Shown one piece after another: positions 38,001-49,549 of a DNA stretch of 64,000 nucleotides. The stretch's first letter is position 1. The number at the start of each line of letters is the position of its first letter. The position numbers and the translations under genes are program-made. The stretch covers positions 30,403,299-30,467,298 of the forward strand of contig CM032128.1 of NCBI GenBank assembly GCA_018894105.1. Reading direction: 5' to 3'. The DNA is from Jacaranda mimosifolia (taxonomy: Eukaryota; Streptophyta; Magnoliopsida; Lamiales; Bignoniaceae). Under the pieces are notes generated by a model that saw nothing but the letters and a program-made list of their open reading frames with translations, was not told the DNA's origin and did no database searches.

Positions 38001-41000
38001 ATAAAGCATTAAGAAATTTTTATTGTGCAAAAAACCCAGGCACGCATGGAGTAAATAGCCAAATTAGACTTATGGTGTCGTATATGATGCGATAAAACAA
38101 TTGGTAATTAACTGACTCATCAGAAAATTGCAGTCTCAATGCTTAGCATCCCTAGTTTATAACTTCAGGTCTCCAATTTCATCAAGCAATACATGCGAAG
38201 TGTTGATATGCAGGTTAAAATTATACAGACCGTGGCTTATTTCTAGAGAATAAACAAAAAGGATATGAATGTACACAAATCTTTCAAACTCATGCTATAT
38301 TCCATGTGTCAGAAGAACCTATGGAGCATATTTCCTTTCCATATAAACTTTTTTCTTGCATTTGAGAAAATATATCCAATAACTTGTGCTGGTAGGATAA
38401 CTAGGGGTCAGAAATGTAGATGCAATGGGGCTTAATACCGGTGGCAAGGCAAAAGAAATGACATTTTCTAGCTTCCAGGTTCTGTATTGCAGGAAGAGCT
38501 GGGTACTGTTTTAGAGCACTTAGCTAGATGAATAAGCCTTTCTTGGTTAGCTAAGTTAGTGCCTCCAATCAGTGGTATATTATCTTCAAATTTTAATATT
38601 TAAATTTCAAAAACCTAGAAATGTAGACTAACAAACATAAGAGTAGGACTGGCAACCCCACCATACGTAACCACTAAAGAAAAGGGAGTGCAGTTTATAG
38701 ATTAGGCATAATACGGTTGAAATTGGGGGTGAGATATTTGTGTTATTCTCTCCATTTGCCCATATACAGAGGGGGAAATAGCGGAGTGAGAAGTAGTTAA
38801 AAGCTTATCATTTCTTGATACTGTCGTAAAGACCAAAGAGTGCAAAAAGTCAGACTGGACTTGTAAACAGACACAAGCAAAACTTATTCTTTTTGTCTTG
38901 TGAGAAGATCTTTATGCATCTGCCGAAACAGAAGTGATCATGTCAATTATAAAGACACAGCGTACCAGTTAAGCACCTGTTAGTCTTGAAACTCTCAAAT
39001 CCATAGATATCCAGCACACCAATTAAACATTTTGAATTGGCATCTTGACCAATAGAGCTATTGATCTTATCGACAAGCCTGCAAATAATGGTAAAGAAAA
39101 ACTGCATATTCAACAAAATCTAAATAAAATTAGAAATACCAGACAAAACAAAGTGGGCTACTTCAGGAACAAGTATTCTTGACGATGCACACCTCTTAGA
39201 ACCATAAAGATTAAGCTTACCAGTCAAACAGCCCTGAGTACACAATTTTGGCCAAAGCATCTCTACTGGCAGCAGCTGCCGCTGGATCCAACTCTTTGGT
39301 GATGGTCTCATCACGAGTCACAATGACACGTCTGCAGAGAGAATCCTCCAAAGACTTTGCATCACACCTACAAAATACTGATGCTTTAAAAGCAAATCTT
39401 CCTTATCCCATTAGGCAATAATGAGAAAAATGGGAATAACTGTTCTTATCAATTTAAGCATGCCACAAGAAAATCAATTACATGAACAACTCAGCTGCTG
39501 TTCTTAAATGAAACCAAGATTTTTCATCTTTAGGCATGGATGAATCAATTTCTTTCCCCTTAGCAAATTCAATGTTCCCAAGATGGAGGATTGCAGCAAT
39601 AACCCGAAATATTGCATCCTAAAAAGTAACAAGGAAATGGAATTAAGAAGAGAATGTATTTGAAGATGAAGACAGTTTTGCAAGTAAAACAACAGCAGTT
39701 AACACCTGTTCCTGAGAACTGATTCCTACTGTATCCATAGCCTTCCTTGTTGTTATATATTCTTTAGAATCATCAACTCCATCTAGCTCATAGCAATTCG
39801 ACTGGTTTAAATAATGAAACATTCTTGGACTTCCCAACTTGTATTTTTGAATATCCTGAGGGGGACAAGGAAGCAAATAGGGTTCACATTCAAAAATGGA
39901 GATTTAATAGATAATATGAACAGAGACAGATCAATTACCAACAATATCAAATTACATCATAACTAACAGTGAAGGACAAGTCACCCTAATAGTTTGCCTT
40001 TATATTGTGTAAGCATAAAAGAAGAAATCCACAGGGCATGCTTTATTGAAAAACTGAGTTCAGATAACTGCTAGAGCTGAAAATAACTTTATACTGTTCA
40101 TTAAACCAAAAGAAAGAAAAAGAATTTATGCAAATAACAAGGACAGCGAAAAAAATGTAAATGAATAAGAAATTGTAAAGGGATATAATATGTATGAAAT
40201 CTAGCGTGAACAAACGTGCTACACTAACTAATATTAGTATAATTGAGCATGTGAAAAAGAAACGGGTTATCTTAACTGAGCATGATTTATGTGAAATTGT
40301 GACAAAGCAACAAAAGTACCTTGAGTTTTATATCTAAATCTCAGAAGGTGATAGATATTTACTATCTCTGTTCTTTTCTTTTGTTTTCTTTTTTCCTGGG
40401 GGATAAATGATGGAGAAAGTATTGGTAGATCTGATCAAGAAAACTGCCTTGAGATAATCAGTTGGCAGAATATCATGTGTTCTGGTATTAATCAGCATAA
40501 AGAATAACAGAAAGTTGATGAAGCACTACGTCTGCTGTGTCTAACAGACTACACAGAATTCACGGTCTTAGTTATACGCTAAGTGAACAAAGAAACACGG
40601 AAATTTGCTATAGGTTACCTCTTGGGGTGCAGCACAAAGCATATAGAAACAATGGTAGTTTCTCTCAGGATCAGAAACTTGGCAAACACGAGATCTTTCA
40701 AGTAAGTACGTTCTGATCGCAGCACCAGAGATCCTTCCCCTTTGATCAAACTGAATTTCGACAAACTTACCAAAACGACTACAACAATAATTTGTGGGTG
40801 AATCAGTTGAATTTATACATAACACTTTCAACAGATAAAGCATAGAAATTAACAAAGCAAGAGTGTGCATAGAATCTTCAGTACCTTGAGTTATTATTTC
40901 TCACTGTCTTCGCATTACCGAATGCCTCGAGAACAGGATTTGACTGCAACGAAGAAGGCATAGAACATAATGTGTGAAAGATCGCCAATGAGGTAGAATA

Positions 41001-43188
41001 CTCAACTACCACATCAGAATCACTAATCCTCATCCCTATCGATGTAATTGACTGTATGAAACAATATATTACCTCAAGAACTTGTTGTTCCACTGTCCTT
41101 CCCTCGGCTGCAGATCGTCCCCCCATGTAAGCAAGATACTGCATAAGCAATTTTGTGCTTTCTGTTTTACCTGCCCCACTCTCACCACTGACCAAAATTG
41201 ACTGACTTATTCCTTCGTTTATCATAAGCCTGAGTCCATTGAGTGATCGCATTAATCACAAGTAGCAACACATATAAAAGGACTAAATCTGACAATCTAG
41301 AGAAATACATGCCTGTATGCAGAATCTGCAACAGCAAATGGGTGTGGACTCAGCTCACCAAAGTCTGCACCTTTATATTGTGCCATCATATGACTATCAT
41401 AGAGATGAGGCAATCTTTGAAAAGGATTTACAGCAATCAATATATTTCCAGTATAAGTCTGAGAAAATAATGAGAAAAAACAGCTTCAATAATACTAGAA
41501 AAGCTTTATAGGTGATGTAGGCTTGAAGGAGAACAAGCTTTTATATGTGATGAACAAATAATGTGGAACTCACATATATCTCATTGATGTCATATCTAGA
41601 CTTCAAATTATCCAGAACTCCAGGTTCATGCAAATATGCCAACTTTGTCATATCATCCACCCCACAAGATGGAGATTCAGCATCTTTTGGATAGACATTA
41701 GATGACTTAGCCACAACCTGCAGAAAATAGTTGACAACCCCACTCAGCAAATTCTTGAATGGTCCATTTTACTAGTGGCACTAGAAACAGCTTATAAAAG
41801 TATCTAAGCTCGGATATGAGAACTGAAAGTCCAAAAGACCAGTTTTCTTGTCTGATTTCTCCAGAGTGCAATATAATGAGCACGAAGATTTCTTGAAACT
41901 AAAACGAAAAACAGATAGAATTGGGAACCAACAACATTTATGCATAAGAAATTCCCAGAAATAACCCCTTCGAACAAATGTGAACTCAAACAGTGCTTCT
42001 AAGATGTCATAAGGACACTCACCGTCTTCCCTGATGTGCATAGCACTGTGATGTCATCACCACTAACTGCTACAACCTCACCATCTATCCAGGCTACATT
42101 GAGATCCTCCACCCACACAAGAGATCCAACCCCTAGAGTGGCTGGAGCAACCTGCAAAAGTTCAACAAAATTGGCTAATAACAATGACCACAAAATCACC
42201 AAGTGATGAATATTGTAGCCGGAAAGAGAAGGCCATTCTTCGGCCTAATGCAAAACACTTTTATGCTATGGGATATGTATAATGACCCACAGAAGTCTAC
42301 ATTGAATTTCAAAAGTCCAGTTTCCAGGTCCATTACAACAGAGGATTACAAGTGGCATACAACATACACATTTTGTGTTTTAACAAGTCTATTGGATCAA
42401 TTAACTGCATGCAACTTAAATTTTAGTTTGTAGCAGATTTACATGCAAGTCTATCATTGATCCTCAAATTCTGACTTGCCAGTTCTATTGAACAATGGAT
42501 CAGATACTACAAAATACAATTAAGGTATCAAATATTTAGACACGGACAAATGATTTTGATTGATCAACCATAAAAAATTCTTTAATTTCAGCAAGCAACA
42601 TGTTTAGATTAATAGGAAAGGACGCCTAAATTTTTCCACATCTTGTATTGAGGAGAGCCTTCGGACCAACAAATGACTATGGAGTAACATAATACTTAGG
42701 ATGGAATGAAACACCTGCAATAGATGAGCTTTCATTTGATAACTGCGTATCAACTCAAGAGTAGATTTTGGATAGTCGACAATCGAACCCACAAAGTAAT
42801 GCAGTACAGTATACCATCTATGGAAAAAAATGAAGCTAAACAACAAATGCAACCAAAAGAATCCAACCAAAAGCTCTCCCACATGAACTGGCAACAGAGG
42901 GGTGCCAGGGGAATTACACCTTAAGTAACCATCGGCCAAAAAATAGTGAATTCATATTGGCAGTAACCATTCAGAGAAAATGGGTGCAAATCAACTACAT
43001 TGATACCCCAATGAATAAAGAACTCGAAAAGAATGGAAACTATCAAATCTTGGTGAAATGGACCACAGATCGATTTGAATTTTCAAGAAAACAAAAAAAT
43101 TTCATCAAATATCAGCCAAGAAGATTAAGCAATGCCACGTGCAGTTCAAGAACAACCAAATACATAAACAAAGAAAGTTCATTACCAT
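25345..43188 (-). CDS. Class XI myosin heavy chain, copy B (intact, 39 exons)
   Basis: An actin-based, plus-end-directed motor for organelle transport and cytoplasmic streaming (class XI family role). Exons: 43186-43188, 42023-42151, 41574-41717, 41313-41458, 41073-41229, 40885-40943, 40619-40778, 39706-39855, 39482-39618, 39221-39367, 38977-39078, 37716-37773, 37528-37629, 37006-37043, 36769-36895, 36487-36657, 36260-36391, 35996-36105, 35843-35903, 35257-35434, 34957-35162, 34711-34830, 33925-34023, 32779-32991, 32525-32664, 32279-32390, 32148-32192, 31941-32018, 31682-31852, 31169-31324, 30865-31059, 30217-30345, 30068-30138, 29880-29979, 29723-29779, 28611-28667, 28202-28282, 28007-28089, 25345-25459. 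These sum to 4,539 bp, or 1,512 residues, the usual family size, with every phase compatible. The P-loop lies at about 156-163, switch I at 209-218, switch II at 434-439, IQ motifs at about 736-879, coiled coil to about 1067, and DIL tail from about 1109. The start ATG stands alone on exon 1 against a GTAATG donor. Intron 4 is GC-AG. I cannot assign an Arabidopsis XI subtype. Confidence 0.95.
25690..26535 (+). mobile_element. Ty1/copia pol fragment (RT 3' part and RNase H), antisense in last myosin intron
   Basis: Read on the plus strand through several frameshifts, the segment follows copia polyprotein order: [11 protein letters not shown] and [15 protein letters not shown] near 25,700-25,790, KPISTRLPC near 25,815, [15 protein letters not shown] with [11 protein letters not shown] near 25,875-25,950, HILRY near 26,005, a SDxDWxGxP-like RNase H start near 26,085, RTMLL and AELSW-like helices, [18 protein letters not shown] near 26,340-26,395, and [12 protein letters not shown] ending near 26,487. 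It has no protease, integrase or recognisable LTRs. It is a dead fragment, on the opposite strand to the gene. Confidence 0.85.
27349..27701. mobile_element. Tourist-like (PIF/Harbinger) miniature element in the last myosin intron
   Basis: The left end GGGCCCGTGTGGTTTTATTT and the reverse complement of the right end GGGGCTGTTTGGTTTTATTT are near-identical inverted repeats. The 3-bp sequence TAA flanks both sides (27,346-27,348 and 27,702-27,704), the target duplication of this superfamily. The length is 353 bp and there is no coding potential. Confidence 0.75.
27795..27906. repeat. Two-copy tandem repeat of about 58 bp
   Basis: A pyrimidine-rich stretch ending ATTTAATGAAAATTCC occurs twice, at 27,826 and 27,888, just beyond exon 38 on its downstream (3') side in gene direction. 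Confidence 0.65.
28954..28995. repeat. Compound (AT)n(GT)n microsatellite in intron 35
   Basis: About six AT units are followed by about fourteen GT units. Confidence 0.95.
29301..29322. repeat. (CT)n microsatellite in intron 35
   Basis: About ten CT units, followed by a pyrimidine-rich tract. Confidence 0.9.
32279..34023 (-). other. Coiled-coil dimerisation region (exons 23-26)
   Basis: Charged heptad-like sequence begins [20 protein letters not shown] and continues through [35 protein letters not shown] and [18 protein letters not shown]. It is shorter than in animal myosin V, as is normal for class XI. A 933-bp intron (32,992-33,924) interrupts it. Confidence 0.85.
34711..35434 (-). other. 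Neck: six IQ motifs (exons 20-22)
   Basis: Six calmodulin-binding motifs follow the converter: [67 protein letters not shown] and [15 protein letters not shown]. Six IQ motifs is the standard number for class XI (and animal class V) myosins and predicts a long lever arm. Confidence 0.9.
35479..35651 (-). repeat. Long near-perfect inverted repeat (foldback) in myosin intron 19
   Basis: The left arm 35,479-35,550 and right arm 35,579-35,651 are reverse complements with four mismatches and one bulge that I can count, separated by a 28-base loop. The arms begin AAATCGGCCAACAATAGATG. The structure lies within the transcribed intron between exons 19 and 20, so the primary transcript would fold into a stem of about 72 bp, resembling a young microRNA or siRNA-producing hairpin. 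It could instead be a foldback transposon remnant, although I see no target duplication. Confidence 0.9.
35843..42151 (-). other. Motor domain region of intact myosin (exons 2-19)
   Basis: Exon 2 encodes the SH3-like subdomain (GSLVWVED... WIDGEV). Exon 5 carries GESGAGKT for ATP phosphate binding. Exons 6-7 carry switch I NNNSSRFGKF, exon 11 switch [10 protein letters not shown], exons 12-13 the relay helix ([19 protein letters not shown], then [10 protein letters not shown]), exons 16-17 the actin-binding side ([22 protein letters not shown]), and exons 18-20 the converter ([29 protein letters not shown]). All catalytic signatures that I checked are intact. Confidence 0.92.
36119..36222. 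repeat. Compound CAA/TAA/TTA microsatellite in myosin intron 17
   Basis: AATAATAATAA, then seven CAA triplets, then TAA triplets and TTA triplets that are inverted copies. The intron is only 154 bp, so the repeat fills most of it. Confidence 0.9.
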
Positions 43189-43900
43189 CTTGCAATGTCT
43201 TTAATCAGATCAGAATCTTCAGTGCCGCCTCCCTCAGTCCTCAAGAACAGAGAAAGGAAAGCAACGGTTCACAAAAGCAGATCAACCACAGCTGCTTCTC
43301 CAACTTAAAGAAATCCAAAATCTATCCCAGTAAATCACTTCAATCCAACAAATTTCTTCAACAAAAAGGAAAATGCCCGTAATCTTATGCACAAGTTCTT
43401 GAATCCCTTCGACTATCCTAGTGAAAGAGAAAATTACAAAAAAAATAAAAATAAAAACAAGATCTGGGAGCACAATGAGCTTCGTATTTACACCGCCCCG
43501 ATTTTTCTCAATGAAAAGTGGAAAAATCGGAGAGGTGAAGAGGTTTCTTTAAATGAAGAATTAAAAGAGAGAAATGCAACTTAAAACCCCTCCTTTTGTT
43601 ATGGTAAGCACATTTACTTTCCTTTTAATTCTTTCGTATTTCTAAGGAAAGTCTTTTTCTCTGTCTCTCTCACGCGTTATTTGGGATTTGGTCTTTGTCC
43701 GAAAATTTGTTTCGGTTGATTTATTACAAGTAGCCCCCAGTTAAAACGTTTGTTAAATGAACTGAATTCCATTAATGCCCCTCCTAGATACCCGTTATTG
43801 CAAATCCGGGATACGGTTGCTCCGACAAGATTGCACTGGGTCCCGCCGTTTAAAATGCCAGGGCGGTTAGCTTTTGTTCTTTTTTCATGAGTTATTCACA
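43189..43900 (-). promoter_or_regulatory. Leader and putative promoter of intact myosin gene
   Basis: Sequence upstream of the lone ATG codon. It is conserved with copy A except that A lacks 43,198-43,474. A pyrimidine-rich stretch on the minus strand (43,230-43,330) fits a 5' UTR. The transcription start is not clear, and a poly(T) run lies at 43,920-43,940. Confidence 0.45.
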
Positions 43901-46900
43901 AGCAATTTGCTGCCCCTCCTTTTTTTTTTTTTTTTTTTTTAAATATAGAAAAAAGAAATTTCTTTATTTATCATTAATATATTCGTATTGAATAATAGTG
44001 ACCACTAGTTTTGAGTGGCCAAGTGACTTTCTTTTTTAATTTACAACATTTCTACTGCTTCCATCAAGAGCCCATCATAATTCGAACTGCTTATTTTTTA
44101 TATTTTGTGGGAGATTTATACTGTTGGACCACAAGCCACTCAACAGTCAAACGACTTAATGGATTTGCCTTCGCACATATAAATGTAAAGTTTAAAGTTC
44201 AAATCTTAATGAACTCTTGGTATATGTATGTCTATAAAAGAAAATTAATGACCACTACTATTCAACTAATCGAATAGTATCAGTTCCTCATATTTGTATA
44301 TATGAATTTAGAATTTAAACCTAAACGAATCATAAATATAATTGTAATTGTGTAAAATAAATAAATATTTTTTGTAACTAATTGAGTAGTATCATTTTTT
44401 CACAGTTGTATATGTGAATTCGTAATTTCAACCTAAACACATCATAAACATACTTGTACTTATGCAAAATATATATAAATTTTGTATAATTTTGAGAAAA
44501 TATAAACAATAATGCAATGTGCATGACATTTTTTTACCAAAACAAATATTGAAACTTAAATAGAAAGCATAAGTGAAAAAATTAAATTTTAGAGACAAAG
44601 ATATCATAATTTTAAAATATTTAGAATAAAAGTAATACAAAACTCAAATTTTTTGAATTGCAAAATATGATTTGCCCCAGAAATGAGAAAAAGGAGAGAG
44701 AATACATAACGGATTATTTGACAATGACTAAAGGCCAACATACTCAGTCGCTCTCTGTTTCCTTCGGCATCTTAACTTGGGTGGCCGCTTGCTAACCGCT
44801 CTCTTGGGCCAAATGAATAATATTATCTATGGAAATGTTTTCATTTTCTCGAAAATAAATTTTAATATTGTATTTTTTTTAAATATATACTTCACTTTTC
44901 TCAAAACATGAAAATTCAAATAATTATTGAGAATATATGTCTTTTTTATTTATACACATATACGCTAAATGTCTGTTATGTACGAATCCGTACATTACTC
45001 TTTTTATGTTAAACTTATATCGTTAGGTTAAAGGTCACTCGACGAATACATATATATTTTTAATTCCTAAATTATTATATATACATATTAAAAAAATTTC
45101 AACAATAATATTTTTAAAATTATGGCATTGATGCAATACCAACGTGTAATAATATAAATATCTAATACGAAATCTATAGCGGTGGAGAAGAAGGTCACCC
45201 GAGAAAAATGAAATCAAGTGCCGTTTCCTTTAAAAATACATCATATCGTTAGCCTTTAACGTAAAACTAAACATGCATGATTGCATTTCTCTAAAATATT
45301 TTTCTCAAAGCACTCTAAAACAACACCCAACAAAGCCAAAATCTTCAAAATCTGAAGTCGAGGCAAGTGGATATTCTAGTTTTTGTTTTTGATTTTTTTT
45401 TTTCTGGTGGTGGGGGGTTGGGGGGGGGGGGGCAGGGGATCAAATATTCTAGTTATATATGATACAAATCATTCAAACCCAATCTAGAATCAAATCAAGG
45501 CATGATTCATGTGCCTAAGTTTATTACAACATTATAATATAGACTCCAATATTATGAGATATTGAATAAGTTTATTAAAATTTTAAGAATATATGGAGGT
45601 GAAAACTGATTATGTTTTCTCTTAATAATTTGTAAAAATGTAGGCTTATACTGAATCTAGTCTGGACAATACTATTCTCACTTTTCAAAAACTATAAAAT
45701 GTGCTTGAGGCCTTGGGCACTCTTTTTAAGTTGAGTTTGGCCCCTTCCTTTTTTTTTTTTTTAAAATTCAATAGGCATATCACTATTTTTATTTTTATTT
45801 TTATTTTTTTTATCATTCTACAGCATAATCTCCATCTTATGGGTGCAAGATAAGTCGAACGGATTTATAAGTTTCATGAGTCGACTCGATTACAGCTCAA
45901 CTCGAACGTATAATGACTAGAGTTCGAGCCTTGATTCAGTTATTCAAAGCTTGCGAGCTTTTTTTTTCTCAATATTTCTATATATAATTAAATAATTATT
46001 GTATATTAATAATTTACTTGTTTTCATTTAAATATTTTCCATATATATTAATAGAATAACTCAATTGAGCTTGAGCTCGAGCTCTCTTTTCTTCCTTTGA
46101 GTTTGAGTCTACAATTTTTATCGAATTCGACTCATTTACATCCCTACTCCACCCATTTCACTCTACTTTTTCCAAAAGTAGTTGGATGATTGATGAATTT
46201 TTAAAAACATCGCATAATAAATAATATGCTACATCACATAATAAATAATATGCTGTTCCAGCTATTACTTTTATAAATAATTAACAAAATTATGAAAAAA
46301 ACCATAATTTAATTTAGTAATTATCTGTTTTTTAAATACATTATCAGATTAACTATACTTAAATACATTAATGCATTTTACCTGCACTTTACTTTTCTCC
46401 AAAAGCCACAAATAAACTGATGACCACAAATGGCATTCAAGCAACTCCATTTTCATGAAAAGGGTACTAGCGAGAATTCACTAGTGAATCGAGACATTTA
46501 ATTCATTTATTAAACATATTAGGTATATTAAACAAATGAATAATAAGAAATTCAGCCACATAAATATTCGATTATTGGTAGAAAATCCGTTATTGTCGGA
46601 GAGAGATCCGAGTACAACGTGCTAAAGCATATCCACTGTTGTACTTTGTACCCAGAGGAGATAGAATCTATTAAGCTGGCACGGGGACAAGACAACTTCC
46701 CTATATTCCATTTTTATTTTTTAATAGGAAACAATTATTTATTTCTTTTTACAAAGCCCATTCCTACACATTTTTAGGACCTAAAATTCAAGTTATGTAG
46801 ATGTTTCTGTATATATGTCTGTCTGAAAAATAAATAGATTTGTTTTCTAATGGTATTCTTTTTTTATTATTATTAGGACTTCAAAATATTTTAAATAGAA

Positions 46901-47459
46901 TAATTAAGTTAAGCACTTTAAATTTGTCCAATTTACATTCATATTACAAAATATACTATACTCAAGTTATTTCTTGAAAGTAAGAGATAATCCTTTTTTT
47001 TTTTCTTTTTTTTTTATAAATATTCAATTTAAAATAAATATTACGTAAATCATAGACTCTATCTACGGTACTTAATCACATATTCATATTCCATAACAGA
47101 GAAATTAAAGATAAATTCACAAGTTGTTCCTATCCTTTGATACGCATTTTTGTAATAATTCATTTATATATATATATATGCAAATCAAAATTTCATTAGG
47201 TTAAACTTTTGACTTCATACTTTATGTGTCAGACTTATATTATTGGACCAAATGGCCAAGCACACGCTGTTAATTTCGAACCCCAAACATCATGTGAGAC
47301 TTACGCCTTTGAATCAAATGGTTACTTGACAATGCATTTTTTATAAAGATGAAGAAAAATGTGTTATGAAATTAGGGTTCCATCTAACTTTTAGGTATCA
47401 TTAAGTACATTAAAAATTTGAAAAATACATTACTATTTTATTTAAGAAAAGATTAACTG
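43901..47459. other. AT-rich intergenic DNA shared with copy A
   Basis: Aligns with 7,560-10,070. It contains a G-run at 45,412-45,432 and GAGCTC-rich words at 45,840-46,150. I see no gene. Confidence 0.6.
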
Positions 47460-47790
47460 TGGCGCGTGATACGGAAGAAGTCTTTTTCTTTTAATAATTG
47501 GATACGGAAGAAGTCTGATGAAAGAGATTTCTAATGTGCACGTCCATGCAAGACAACCCAGGACTGGATTGACGCTTTTGAGGACGTGCAACAATAGTGT
47601 CGGTATGATTGCGTTGGATCAGAGACGGTCTGGATTTCACTATATATCTTCGTTCCAATCCGAGCCGTGAAACACTCGGATTATATTGCCTTTCAATTGT
47701 CCGCCGTGACTGACGGGTCAAAATTCATGTGTTGGCAGTGGGTAGGGTTGGTGGATTAACAGGCCTTTTAAATTGGGCCCTTTTGTTTTA
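47460..47790. promoter_or_regulatory. Conserved GC-richer noncoding island in copy B
   Basis: Counterpart of 10,070-10,360. The CACGTG core of copy A reads CATGTG here, while TTCGTTCCAATC(C/T)GAG and the TGACG-rich part are kept. A small local duplication of GATACGGAAGAAGTCT occurs at 47,469 and 47,501. Confidence 0.4.
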
Positions 47791-48116
47791 ATTAATTTGT
47801 TCAATATTCAAATTTCAATATATTTGAGTTGGGCCTATTTTTAGAGCCCATCAAATCCACTTCGTATACAGAACAATGATGAGCGTGGCTAGGCCCAAAT
47901 CAAGACTTAACTTTGTAGGCTTTTAGCCCATAAATGGCAGGAATACAAAGTGATGTTTCTCCGCGACTCATTTGACTAAAATCCTAAACCCGCGACTCAC
48001 TTGACTAAAATCCTGAGGCAAATTCAATCTATTTTAGATCATCTATTTTAATTTGTATGTTATTATATATTTTATTTTATCGATACATTTGAAGCGAATG
48101 TGATCCATAAGTTTAG

Positions 48117-48289
48117 AGCCCATTTGGTTTGGTTTTCATTTTTAGTTTTATTAAAATGTTGAAAAGTATATAATAAAAATGAGTTTGTATTTGAATGAAT
48201 TGTTGGAAAAGTAATGATTATCTTGAGTTTAGTAGATTATAGGTGGAGAGAGATTGAAGTAGTGGAATAGAGAGATGATATATATATAT
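48117..48289. mobile_element. Left part of a Tourist-like element split by the gypsy element
   Basis: Begins GAGCCCATTTGGTTT, which pairs with the reverse complement GTCCCCGTTTGGTTT of the right part ending at 55,537. Flanks are TTA and TAA, matching the TWA target of PIF/Harbinger elements. Together the halves would form an element of about 237 bp. Confidence 0.6.
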
Positions 48290-48961
48290 TGATATAGGAT
48301 GACCCAAAATGGCGAGGCCCAACACTCAATCAACGGCTCAGGACCCAAGTGAATCGTCGACCCTGTTTGACCAATCCACAAGGCGCTCCATGGCCCTCGG
48401 AGCCGCTCGTCCATTACCGACCCCTCCTCTCGTCGATTCTCATGTCGAGCCCTGCACAGTACTCTGCCACCGCATTAAATGCGTTGACTGGCAACACGCA
48501 TCCGCATTAATGGCGCATGCCCTCCCCTCACCATCTAACACAGCAGACGCCGCAACAGTGTACCATCTTGTCCTACAGCGTAAAAGGACATCCAGCTGGC
48601 AATATTCAAACGGGGGAATTGACCAATTACCCTCGGTAGGTGGCTGGAGGTCCCTAGGGTAAGCGAAGGGCTTCCCTGACATTTCCTACGGGGGGGGGGG
48701 GAATATAAAAACCCCTCAACCTTGCCTCTCACAGGTATGCACTCATACACTCAAAAGCCCATACATTCCGCTGCTCGATTAGAGAGGTCGAATATATATT
48801 GACTTGAGCGTCGGAGGGCCTAAGCCGAGGGCCACTCGGCTAGCCTAACGTTTACTGTGATTGCAAGATTCCTATCCCAAATCAATCCAGAAGATCAATA
48901 CATCAGATCGTGATTCATACCCGGATCCATATCCGTCCAAAAAATCGAACCACCCTCATCA
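48290..48961 (+). repeat. 5' LTR
   Basis: Starts TGATATAGGATGACCC and ends CCACCCTCATCA just before the primer-binding region. A TATA box (GAATATAAAAACCCC) lies at about 48,701. In about 290 aligned bases I count roughly 20 differences from the 3' LTR, indicating a fairly old insertion. Confidence 0.8.
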
Positions 48962-48962
48962 T

Positions 48963-48980
48963 TTGGCGCCGTTTGTGGGA
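48963..48980 (+). other. Primer-binding-like site
   Basis: TTGGCGCCGTTTGTGGGA directly follows the LTR. The TGGCGCCGTT core is common at this position in plant gypsy elements. I do not assign the tRNA. Confidence 0.6.
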
Positions 48981-49002
48981 AGTCAGGAATCCTCTATCGA
49001 AA

Positions 49003-49482
49003 ATGGTGAACACTAGGCGAGCCCCATCAGGGAGGGAGGAGAACCGGAGATCTAGCTCTCCCGCCACCCGCCAGAACCAAGGACAAGACGAGCCAGCACC
49101 CAGTATGCAGCCGGAACCTGTGGTCACGCTCACAATACCCCAGCTGATGCAGCTCATCAGCGAGCAAATCTCAGCACAGATTTCCGCCCAGCTCTCGGCC
49201 GCACTGAATATACATGCTGTGCAACCAGAGCCGGCGGCCAGTGCCACACCTCAGCCAGCAGGCCCGGAAAGGGCACGGCCAGAAGAGTGCGCACGGATAC
49301 CGGAGTCCCCTAGACGTCCATCCCGAAGGGAAGGAAGCCCAGGCTATTTTCCAAGGGAGACAGCCTGCCCATCACCAAGGGAGGAGGTAGCAGACTCCGT
49401 AGACCACGACGTTGGGCCCCTTCGAGCCCCGCAGCGCGATAGGGCCGGGCGTTCCAAAGGCAAGCAAAACCAGGACCAGTAA
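49003..49482 (+). pseudogene. gag N-terminal part
   Basis: Begins MVNTRRAPSGREENRRSS and is rich in Arg, Pro, Ser and Gln, with a middle TIPQLMQLISEQISAQ, as in plant gypsy gag N-termini. It ends at a TAA (49,480) that interrupts the polyprotein, since gag-like sequence EWEEVSHQVQQLNKRLEEL continues in frame after it. Confidence 0.75.
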
Positions 49483-49549
49483 GAATGGGAAGAAGTCTCT
49501 CACCAGGTGCAACAGCTGAATAAGCGCCTAGAGGAACTCTCGAGGAGGA

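Noticed and set aside
48910..49247. Long minus-strand ORF opposite gag
   Set aside because: It is a shadow of the GC-rich gag frame and does not resemble a protein family.
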